DNA of 64,000 nt from Apoda limacodes (taxonomy: Eukaryota > Arthropoda > Insecta > Lepidoptera > Limacodidae), in NCBI GenBank assembly GCA_946406115.1, contig OX291553.1:1803001-1867000 (forward strand), in the 5' to 3' direction. A model generated the notes under the pieces. It was not told where the DNA came from. It did no database searches and was given only the letters and a program-made list of their open reading frames with translations. The position numbers and the translations under genes are program-made. The first letter of the stretch is position 1, and each line of letters begins with the position of its first letter. This document shows positions 34,101 to 46,100 of the stretch, piece by piece.

Positions 34101-37100
34101 ACTTTGTTAAAGATTTTAATTTAAACTTTGTTGGCTTTGTTAGATACTTCTCCCACTCATGTTTTCGGTTTTAGAATAGAAACAAGAGTATCGGGTTTAT
34201 GAGGAATAATTAAAACAAAGTTTACCATTAAGCAGTTTCATTAAACTTAAAAGTTCAACGTTAAAAGTTGTTCATATGATATATTGTGAATATAAATAAT
34301 TACAAAAAGCAAAACTTAATATTTGGTTAATAGTTACAATTTTTACAAATATCCAAGTAGATATGAAAAGTAGTCCTTTTCGGAATATTTATTTTGGGAA
34401 GTGTTCCTTATATGAAGTGGTCCTTGTGAGCTTAAGGGTATCAAAAACTTGTTTAACATATTGCTTATAATTAATATTATTAAAATTAGTAACAATAACG
34501 TTACGAACTAAGAATATTACTATGTCTGAGTTATTAAGATAAGCTTAACTAATGAGTAAATCTAAAAAGATAATGTTTGTTACATACCCCAGTGTACAGG
34601 AACAGTAAACAGCGGCAAACACATGGTCAGCTGGATGTGTATGATTTCGACTGGGTGCACGGCCGTGACGGAAAAGGCGGTCGGTTGTTTGTATTTGTGG
34701 TGCAGTTTGTGGAAATGCTTGTACAGCCACGGGGTGTGGTACAGCCGATGCATAATGTATGTCGTGTAGTCCTGGATTAATATTAATATTTGTTACTTAT
34801 TGCTGAATTTAATCTAATATAATTAATCAAGTAATTAAAATCTTTCTAAATTCAGACTATGAAAGTATAAATAGAAAAATTTACGTACTAGATTGGTCAA
34901 ATTGATCTAAACAATAGTAAGTTGACAATTTAGTGGAATATATTTTTATAATCATATATACAGAATGTTCAACGTATCCATGTTGGTTTTCTTACTCATC
35001 CAACTATTTAAATTAAAACAACAACCGTTTGGCTTCGATTTCTTCGAAACAGATCAGACACTTCAAGTTTAACTAGTAACTTTTCCTTCTTATTTGAATC
35101 TATGGATATTGGTTAAAGAGTAGACTCAGTATACATCGATTTTAAAAAAAAACCTTTGACATGGTTTTATAAATTTAATTTTGCCGGACAACTTATCGTT
35201 TCCTTAGGTGTTTTACAGTTCTATAGGGGTGAACACCCATTTCTGTTTATCTCTATATATATGATAATATAAAATATACACAATAAATAAATATATGAAA
35301 CATTCCAATTTTGTAATATATGCAGATGATTTATAATTAAAACCTACAGAAGTGCTAGTAATAGTATTTAGTGTGATTTAAGATTTGCTTTAAGTTATTT
35401 CTGTACTTTTCCGTTTGTGTTCTCCTTGTCATTAATAAAATAAAAAATAAACTGTAGTTTTTCAAACGAGGCATAGAAAAGTATCTGCTGAAGTGAGTTA
35501 ATGTGAATTGATGTTGCTATGCTAGTATTATATTGCCCAGCCCATCCTCTACAGTCTATGATTCCTTAACCTACCTTTAGTTTTTGGTTGATAGTAATTC
35601 ACTTATCAATCTAACAATATCAGTACATTATGTGGTGTAGTGTAAAGTTTCTGTATTAAATTACTACGTTACTGGAATCCAAAATTCAGCTTCACTTAGT
35701 CGGCTATGTCTTAGATACTATGAGACTCCAGTAAATCATGTTAATTTTGAAATTAATTTTAGTACACGTATGTGCTAGCACTCTAGAGACTTTTAGATTC
35801 TGCAATGTTCAGTGTTATACCTTGACAGACACAATAAAAATCTAAATGAATTTAGAGTCAAATATTAAAAACAGTTCATAAATAATAAAAAATATGTGAA
35901 ACATCACAATGATTTTAAGAAACTAACAAATAAAATAAACGAAGTGATATTTGTTAGTTTTAAAAATGTCTTTTATTCCATAAAAACAAAAAAAAAATTG
36001 TTTGTCAATTTAATAATTAAAGGTAACAAAGCAAGATGTTCTAAATAAGAGATCTTAATATTGTAATAAGAAGTAAATAAATGAGTATCTCATTTCAGCA
36101 TTTTATTTAAAATATATATATATATGTGTGTGTGTAAAAATTACGTGTCATGTTGTTTGTCCGCGATGGACTCCTAAACAACTGAACCGATTTTGATCAA
36201 ACTTCGTAACTATCTGTTATTTGATCCAACTTAAAAGATAGGGTAGCTTTTATCTTGATCTGTCAAGTGCGAGCCGGACTCGGGCACTTTAGGTAGAAGC
36301 CAACTTCCACCGGGTTACAGAGGGACGGCAGCGGAACAACGTTTGCCGGGACCGCTATATATTTATTTTGTTACAGATAAATACTTACAACATAGATAAA
36401 AATGGCAGGAAATTGCAAAAAGAACCAAAGCCATCCATATTCATCGAACTGATAGTACACAGTAGAAGGGTTTTCGTTGAGAATGTAGCAGGCAAGGAAG
36501 GCGGAGATAGATCCAGTGAAGAAGAGCGACATAGTGCCAATCAAGATCTCATGCCGCTCCAGCTCCGGGGACAGCCATTTGTTTGGTTGGATCTTCCAGT
36601 CCTGCGCCTGGTGTCTTCTGTTCATGTAGAAATACCACTATAAATAAAGAAACTAATGATATATTTTTCGAAAAACTATTTCTAACTTTTTACCTACGAC
36701 TGCACGGATAAGAGAGAATACGTGTAGGGTGAGAGATGTTTGTATGTTTGTTTATGCAAACCAATATTGACATTTATCTCCAAAACTAATAGTGCGATTT
36801 TAATGCGGTTTTCTGTAATGGGATTGCGGATAATTGGTGCTGGTTCTTAGATAGGTGATTCGGTGGTAACTCACTAGGGGCGCTGCAGTAAACATTTGTT
36901 TGTGCAAACCAATGTTGCCATTCATCTCCAAAACTATTAGTGCGATTTTGATGCCATTTTCAGAAATGGGTGCTAGTCTTCACATGAGTGTAACGACGGT
37001 AACTCACTAGGGAGTGCTGCAGTAAACATTTGTTTGTGCAAACCCATATTGCCATTCAGCTCCAAAACTAATAGTCCAATTTTGATGCGGTTTTCAGTAT

Positions 37101-40100
37101 TGGGGTCGCGGTTAATTGGTGCTGGTTATTAGATAGGTATTACGGCGGTAGCTCACTAGGGGGTGCTGCAGTAAACATTTTTTTGTGCAAACCAATGTTG
37201 CCATTTATCTCCAAAACTGCTTGTCCCATTTTCAAAAATGGTCTCGTGGTTGACTACTTATGACTATATAGGTGTTACGGTGGTAACTTACTAGGGAGCG
37301 CTTCAGTAATCATTTTCCCTTCGTAAAAATGAGTGTTTTGCTCGTTTTTGCCGAGTTGGATCGTCCTGTCAGTTTGAAACTTTGCAGTTATATGTGGTTT
37401 ACATGTCAATACTATAAATTGGCAACTTAAAGCTGATCTGATGAGGAAGCCAAAAGGTGGATACTGGAACTCTTCAATGGTTACTAGCAAACCCTTCGTG
37501 TTTCGGCTTGTTGGATTGGTTTTTACGAGCCTCTTTCATTACGCATGGTAGCGAAGGTCTGTCGATGGGGCCAAAAGGAATATAGTGGAGCTCCTTAATG
37601 GTTACTAGTGAAACCTTCGAGTTTGGGCTTATTTGATTTGTAATGACAAGGCCGTCCATTGGCCAAGAGGTAACAGTCCTTTTATATTAGTTACTACATA
37701 TTAAATAAACTCGATAGAAATCGATAGGTTAGTATTTCTGTAGAGAGTTGTGAAGTAGGAAATGTAAAAATACTAAATAAAAATTAAATAATAAAAAAAA
37801 AAACCCAACAAAAAACGATTTATGTGCAAAATATGAATATAGAGCAAAGACTAAGGCATTTTTATGACTGTTTCTTCGGTTTGCGACGAACGTAAAGTGC
37901 TTCTCAATTGCTCTAATTCTTCCAACGCTATGCTATTATGTGAGTTCTTAAAAAGCTTTCTTTGTTCTAGATAAGTTATTACTACACCGTATAAAGAGCG
38001 TACTCTGCTGAGCGCGACAAAAGCCTGCTTTTTGATGATAGTTTTGGGTACAAGATATATAACCGCCTTATCGACTGTAGTGCCCTGTCTTTCTTTTTTT
38101 CCAGAACCTTTATTCCCTTAAAATGATACACTCGCTTAGCTATGTATGTCTACCCAACCATAAGACGACTATTATAGAGCTACAGCTGAATGTTATGAAC
38201 ATCATATCAACTTATCTTTTTCAATCTACGTAATGATATCGAGTCACAACAAAGTACTGGGCAAAGTGTAGTTGTAAATATGTGTACATAATATATTATA
38301 ACTATGAAATAAACTATATAGATATATACATCATACATACATGCTGTCTAAAAAGTCTGGAATCAAAAGATAAATTAAAAACCCACGACAACGGTTAAAC
38401 CGTAATTGAAAAAGGATAAAATAATTTAAAAACCCCTGACTTAACCAGATTATGTAACAAAAGATAATTAACGAAAAAAGCTTTTAAAATTAGGGATTAT
38501 CTCTCGCGAAGTTAGTCATATACCTACTATAATTCTTCATATTTTATATGACCGACTTCGCGAGAGATCAACTATAGCAGGATAAAGATCCTGTTCGGAT
38601 TTTAGCCGGACCAGTGACACGAGAAACCCTAGAGGTCAATGCAATGGTCATTTTCGTACTTTTAAATTACGAAGGCTAAAATCAAAAATCTGAACTGACA
38701 CCTCTAGTCAGATTTAACTTTGCGTTTTAATTGCGTGTTGCGTCCATCATGAAACCCTAATTAGGAAATTGCAACACTACGGTATTAGAGGAACTGCACT
38801 TAATCTCATTAGCTCGTACCTGGACAATAGGATTCAGTTGATATAAATGGGAAGCGCGCCCCTGGATCTAAAATTAAAATGGGCGTTCCACAGGGCTCCA
38901 TCCTGGGCCGTTCCTATTTCTTATATACATTAATGATCTGCCGGAGGTCGTTAAAATTAATCACGAGATAATGTTGTTCGCAGATGACACATCACTTTTG
39001 TTTAGAGTTAAAAGACGCAAAAGAGTTCTAGACAATGTAAACAACTGTCTGACTAAAGCTGTCCACTGGTTCAATATGAATAGTTTGCTTTTAAACAGTA
39101 AGAAAACCAAATGTATTAAATTCTTAACGCCAAATGTTAGACAAGTAAGAACCAGTGTACTTATAAATGGGGAGCAATTAGATGTTGTAGATAGCGCTGT
39201 ATTCTTAGGCATTACTTTAGGTGCAAAACTTCAATGGGTCCCACACATAGCTGGATTGGCGAATAGACTTAGTTCTGCAGCTTTTGCGGTCAAAAGATTC
39301 GTCAACTTACAGACGAAGCCACAGCCCGGCTAGTATACTTTATCTACTTTCATAGCGTGATGTCCGTGTGGTATTCTATTATGGGGTCACGCAGCTGATA
39401 TACAGACAATATTTGTACTTCAGAAGAGGTCTATTCGAGCAATATACAATTTATCCAAAAGACACACTTTAAGGGATAAATTTAAAGAGATCAATATACT
39501 AACTTTACCTGGTTAATATTTAATAATTTAATGTATGTTCATAAGAATATTAATCTTTTTTTTAAAAAAATAGTGATGTTCATAATCGAAATACAAGAAA
39601 AAGACACAAACTGGCTCTGATCCACACAAGGCTTGAAAAAATTGATAAATCTTTTAAAGGACAATGTGTCCGTTTTTACAACAAAATCCCTGCAGAAATA
39701 TGTAAATTGAATTTAAAAAAGTTTAAAATTTTTGTTAAACAGAAACTTGTCAGACTATCTTATAGATAAAAACGCGTGGGATTTACTAAAATGTTGTAAT
39801 CATAGTACTTATATTTGAAAATGTCAGCTGGAGAGTTTCTTTCGCCGTTTCTTCTCCCCAGAACACCATCTTGATTCCGAAAAGGTAGTAGTTTATAAAT
39901 TCCTTGCGTATTATACTGACGTCAAAAAAGTAATTTTGTATCCTATTTTTGAGAAAAAAACTATTTGAATTTGAATTTAAAAGGGGTTAGAAAGTAAAAC
40001 TAGTACGACTTCTAATTATATTATCTATTAGACATAGGCAGTACTACTACTAATAATCTACGCGACCCAAGATGTTGATATTCTTATTATTTAAGTGGTT

Positions 40101-43100
40101 AACGGTCATCATGTGTGTATTTAAGTAATTTTGATTTCTTATGTTTTAGTCTGAGGAGACGTTGGGTCTCCAGCTAGGAATTTCCCTGCTGGAAAGCCTA
40201 TTGCTGCTACCTCTCAAACGACCTTTTGGTGGCTGGAGGGCGTCGGGTGCGTTTGCAGACAAAGCGGACCTTGCTGTTTTGCCTGTATACCGCACGTGCG
40301 TGACTCAGTACGCGTCTTGCGTTGCGAGGCTTCTGAGAGTGGGCTGACTCCACTCCAGATCGGTACAACCTGCACTGCTCGCTGCTATCTCGGGGCGAGC
40401 TGCAGCTGCCTATACCGAGCATCATTCCAGCAACCACGCTTGAGCGTCTTGGCTCGGCGGGTCGCCGGTGTTCATCGCTACCTACCATCACAATCTACGT
40501 ATCCGTCCTTAGGCTCTCATAACTTGAATAAGATGCTCGCCCGGGGGTCGCGATACGGTTTTTTCTACTTGTCGCTGATGTCAGCCTACTTGTTGAGGAC
40601 ATCGTGCAAGATCTTTAATTTGGACCTTAGGCCAAAGACTGATACCACTGTAGTTCTGCTCAAAAATATTAAACCTTTGCAAAGCTACCTATCGCATTCG
40701 CTTAGGAAGGCTTACGGTTTCTTTCTTGTTAGATTGGTAGAGAAACATTGTAATATATTCTATCTATTTTACTTTATATTTAAGGGCTAGGAATTACTTG
40801 CAAACCCTCGTATTTCTTCTGATCCCCCTGTCTGAGCACCTAGACGGTGCAAAGTGACCTTAGGGGTATCTCCTATACCTCTAAGTGTTTCTCAACCCTA
40901 ATTTAAAAAGCTTTTTACGTTTATTATCTTTCATTACATAATCTGGTTAAGGCCCTGTCATTATTTTTAAATTATTTTTTTTTGCTTTTTCGGTTAATTT
41001 TTAACCGGTTTTTTTCGAAATTTTTTATTTTGTTTTTTTTCTGTTTTTAAATTACCTTAACAATTACATTTGTATTTTCATATAAATTTTGATGTTTAAA
41101 TTACTGCTCCTGATTTCCAAATTTAAAAAAAACTTAAGACTTCACAGCCTAAATATCTCTCTGCTCTAACTACTTAACTTAACTACTTCCGAATTTGACT
41201 TAAATGACTGAGGTGAAAGAAAAGTGAAGAAGGTAGTACTGGCCAGGTATTTTCTAAAAATTACCCAAAGGGACGTGATTATAGTATCCAAGCTATAATT
41301 TGTAGACAAATATAAGATCAATAATAATTATATTAAATGTTTTAATCATAATATTTTTTTGTATTTCGAGTGTATATAGCTAGTTAAGTGTGACGGTGTG
41401 TGCGCAAGCCTCAACGCTGCTGAACTTATCAACAAAGTGGAATGTTTGTCCGATAATAATTTCTGATTAGAACTAATCGGGTGTACGTGCTGACTACGAA
41501 GTAATAAATAATATTTTACACGGTTTTCTTCTAAGGCTTTGTGCAATATTTCTAGGGTTAACTATATTTCTGAATTTGAGGATTGCTATTAAACTTGTAT
41601 TTGTATTATTCTTGTTATGAATATCTTACTGTGTATTAATTCCTTTTTTATGATGTATATTGTTGTGAAATAATTCAGATAATTCTAATATCATATACAT
41701 TTTTAGATAAGTATATCACCTTGATGCTATACGTACTTACTTTTATTATTAGCATTGATAGTAACTAAAATCAGCTCTTACTTTTTATTTATATGTAATC
41801 AATATTAAAGCCGAAAAGTTATTTAATTTTAATAAAGATATAATGTGTTGTGACTTGTGACGTAGTGAGTAGTGAGTACGGCAAGTGCAAGTGCACTGAC
41901 ACAGCGATACCACTATCGGATCGCACCGAGAGCGACACAACGACAACGCGTCGTTCGTCGAAGTCGAACCGGTTAGAAAGTTATTCTGTCTACAGCGACG
42001 AAACTTAACAATAATTAGCTAGACTTACATTATTAGAATTTCGTGAAAAATATAGAACAAGGTAAAACGTGCTCTTAACTGTTATGTACTTCACTAGAAC
42101 AAAATTTATTTGATGTCCTGTAATTAAACAGTTAACACGAAATCGTTTGTCTAATATAGTTACTTGAACTGCAAATTAGGTAAGAAACTCGAAATATGCT
42201 CAGGTAAGAATTAAATATCTCGGTTATTAGACATAATACAATATACATAATATTTTAAAGACAAAACTTAGTTTTTCTGTTTTATTTAATTTGAATCAGA
42301 TTTATTTTGTAACTTTTCCTTACTCTAATACTGTGCCTACTATCCGGATTTCTATTTCTACAGGTTAAATAAGAGATGAATCTGCAGCGAACATCAAATA
42401 TAATATATGAACTAATTTGATAAAGTAAAAGTACTTGGAAGTTGAACCAATTATATTCTAAGGCTGGGTTGCACCAACTAACCAGTTACTAAAACTTGGA
42501 GATGGTATGTAAATCTCTATCGTCAGCTATTTTTAAAGTTAACCAGTTAGGTATTTGCTGAACTATGACGGGCCGGTTAAGTATATATGTAAATCTCTAT
42601 CGTCAGCTATTTTTAAAGTTAACCAGTTAGGTATTTGCTGAACTATGACGGGCCGGTTAAATTTAAAAATAGCTGATTATGCAAACTTTTATACAATCTC
42701 CCATTTTTGACGGCTAGTTAACGTCAAAGTTTGTTAGTGCAACCTAGCCTAACACAACTAGGGTTTGTTATCTTTCCCAGTTTATTGTCTACCTTAAAAT
42801 TATCTAATTACAGAACAGTAATGATTTATCTTAAAGGTCAATGAACTGTTCATTTAATTTAAAATTATTGTCAGTCAGTATCTGAGTGATATTGTTGAAT
42901 ATGTTATGTTTGTGTGTCGCTGCAACATGGATTCTAACTTGTCATTAGTACTATTGTATTTATCTGCGTTTCAACGTGAACGTGGTTTTCAATGTCTGTG
43001 TACAAGTATTTTTTTATATTTATATGTCTGTTTTCACAGAATTATGTTATTTTGATTTTGCCTCCCTGTGTGTGTTCTACCGCTTGTACAATGGCATGTG

Positions 43101-46100
43101 TTCTGAGCAATTGTTCGAAATGATGCCCACGGCTACTTTCTACCATCGCACCGTTCGCCACCGGCAGGGAATTCATTCTCATACTTTGGAACCGAAATGG
43201 TCGCGTACAGTGCGGTTTCACAGAGAAACTTTCTCCCACGAACGCTTGGGTTGTGGAATGAGCTCCCTGCCAAGGTTTTCTCTAAGGACTACAGTATGGG
43301 GTTCTTCAAGAAAGAAGTCATAGGATTTTTGAAGGGTCGGCAACGCGGGAGTGATACTTCTGGTGTTACAAGCGTCCGTAGGCCACGGTGACCGCTTACC
43401 ATCAGGCGGACCGTGCGCTTGTTTGCCACATCAGAGGTATAAAAAAAAATAAAAAATTTGATGGCCAAATTACACTGTTTTCATTCATAAACTAATTCAC
43501 GAAAATCTATTGTCTATGTAGTAGTAATGTAATAGAACACAACTATAATCTAAACGATAACAATCGATTATCAAAATCCTTTTAATAAACTTGGCCTTGG
43601 AAAGTGAGCTATTAGCAATGAACTAGAAGTGATAATTTTAACAAAAAGTACATTTATACCAATTGAAAGCCAATCTTGAAACAGATAAAGCTTAAGGTCT
43701 AAACTAAAAAGTCTAAGGTCTAAACTAAATCATCTCGATCTTATCTAATTATTTATAGATTAAATACTGGAAGGCCGAAAGTAGTCGAGCTATCGAATTA
43801 AACTCCATCGCAATTTACAACCCACGAGTCCCTTTACTAATTAAATGCTATGAATTTTAGATATAGCACAATATTTAATAACTTAGAGCACAAATTACTC
43901 CCATTTCGTAAACTAGAAAATGCTATCTAAAATATGTTTGTTTTACTCGTACATGGATTTATATTTGTGTTTAATATTTATATGCAGATATATTAGAATC
44001 AATATATTAGAATTTTTCGTAGGTGGCAAGAAAAGCTAAGATGTCGCAAGGGTGCGTATTACTTTTGGGTAGTTTTGTGTAGGGTAGTTATTAACATTGT
44101 AATTTAGTAAAAGTACTACTAGCGATTAGAAAATAAAAATATCTTTCCCTTGCTATAGAGGCTGTAAGAAAAGTGACTTTTGTATGTCTAGGTATTTTAT
44201 TATCAAAAAATATTCTTGTCATTACTTTTTTTATTTCCATGCATTATTTGTGTATAATACGTGTAATATATACTATACTAGCATATCACCTGCGGCTTTG
44301 CTCGCATAGACTATAAGGTCGGAACAGTTTTTAATTAAGTGTGGGGTACATTTCACGTCTTTGGCGTTTGAATTTCATATCCGTCGATGCCTACAAAGTA
44401 TACGATAGACTAAAAATAAGATCAACTACTCGAAATTGATAATTTTAAATAAATCCCTTACTTTTCCAGACAAATCACTCGCTGTAAAATCTTCCATGCC
44501 TACTTGCTTTAACAGCCTACTCTTTCTCTGTTACCAAAGTGTTACTAAGCATTTTTACCTACAGTTATCATTGCTACAATATAAAATAAACCCTTTCTTC
44601 AAATTTCTATCTTTAGTAATTTGTGCTCGGTGATTTTCTTTTACAAACTTTGCTTCGCCCTTTTCCCCCTTAAGGTTTCAATTTTTAAAAATCCTGAAAC
44701 ACATTTTTATTATCTGTGTTTAAGAGTATCATATATACCAAGCTGTAAAATTTGACCTTAAAGATATTATTTCCAATACAAAATGTTCAAAAAAACCCGA
44801 AACATATTTATATATATAAAAGGCAATGTCCTGACTGACTCGTCAGCGCCCAGCCCAAACCCAAATTGAATAGGTCGTTAAAGAATGGATTTTGCGAAAT
44901 TTGTCTCCTAACATGGTGAAATAGGAATTGGCAGTTTGTATGAAAATCTGTTAGTTTTTGAGTAAATTTATGAAAATTGGTATTCAACCTTTTGACTAAG
45001 ATTCAAGAATGATACATTACACTGTTTTTGAAAAATCATCCCTCAGAGGGTAAAACATGGGCAGAATCTTTGTATCGGAATTCGGTTAATCTAAACGTAA
45101 ACCATTATTAGAATCACTCGGGTATGTGACAGTATCGGGAAAGTATCCCTTTCCACACCACACCGGCTCACCACTCTTTTGTTGCCTATTTTTTGCAAAG
45201 GGTACATTACTCATAGTATTCTAAGTACTTTATCCAAGGATTGCATTTTAAGCAAACTCGGAACCTATAGTTCATTAAGTCTGTTGACAAGCATACACTA
45301 AGTTTCTACCATATGGGGCTGAATTTTAAAAAACACTTAAATACATGTTTTACTTCGTGTGTTGAATAGCATTAATACTGAATATCAAGTAAATTTTTCG
45401 TGTTGTGTTGGAAATCATTTATACTAAGTTATTTATAAATTTAACTGTTAAAATATTTCCCAATCCCATGAAAACTTACCGGTACTATTGCTCTTATTAT
45501 GGATCTAATTGTGAAAAACCCTTGAATCACCGTGTACAATAATTTGTGTTGTTAAGCAAATATACCAATTTTCAAGTAAATTGACTATAAAAATATTTTT
45601 TCTCGTGCAAACTTTGTAAACCCTTACTCCCCTTAGGACCTGAATTTAAAAAAATGCCAGTATATGCATGTTAATAAGTATATTAGAGAACAAAAGCATA
45701 AGTTTTAAGTTAAAATGTTTTTGATTTATGTTAAACAGCATCCATGGCAAGTTTCTTCAAAACTTTCATACAAATAAAATACAATAACAAACGACTATGA
45801 CATCCCCTTTTTCCCTTTTTGAGTTCATTTCTAAAAACCCAAAATATCTTCCATCATGAATTGTTTTGAAAAGCATGTATACCAAGTTTCAAGTACATTG
45901 GGCATAGAAATATTTTATCCCATACAAACTTGGCCACCTCTTCCCCTGTTCTCCGGATCAGGGGTTAAATTTTTGAAAAACGCCGAAATATTTGTTTCAT
46001 TGACTATAAGTTTGCCACGATTTCTTGCCCACATAGGGCTTGGAATACAAAAATGCTGAAAAACGTATTATTTATTTGCTATTCAATCTGTATACACAAT

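Larger units (their letters stand above)
38386..41010. mobile_element. 2.6 kb element with ~110-bp inverted repeats, split by a LINE insertion
   Basis: The left arm (38386-38496) and right arm (40896-41010) are inverted copies. Reading inward from either side: AACGGTTAAA/ACCGGTTAAA, GAAAAAG, ATAATTTAAAAA, CTTAACCAGATTATGTAA, AAAGATAAT.AACG and AAAAAGCTTTT.AAATTAGGG. Between them are a hairpin (38500-38569), a LINE fragment (38745-39985) and a GC-rich block (40150-40790). The LINE has the RT of a common family and its own tail, so it most likely inserted later. No transposase recognised. Confidence 0.65.

Noticed and set aside
36749..37320. CRISPR-like array of four repeats
   Set aside because: Units are adjacent, about 145 bp long and diverged, with no short exact repeat/spacer pattern, and the DNA is an animal intron.
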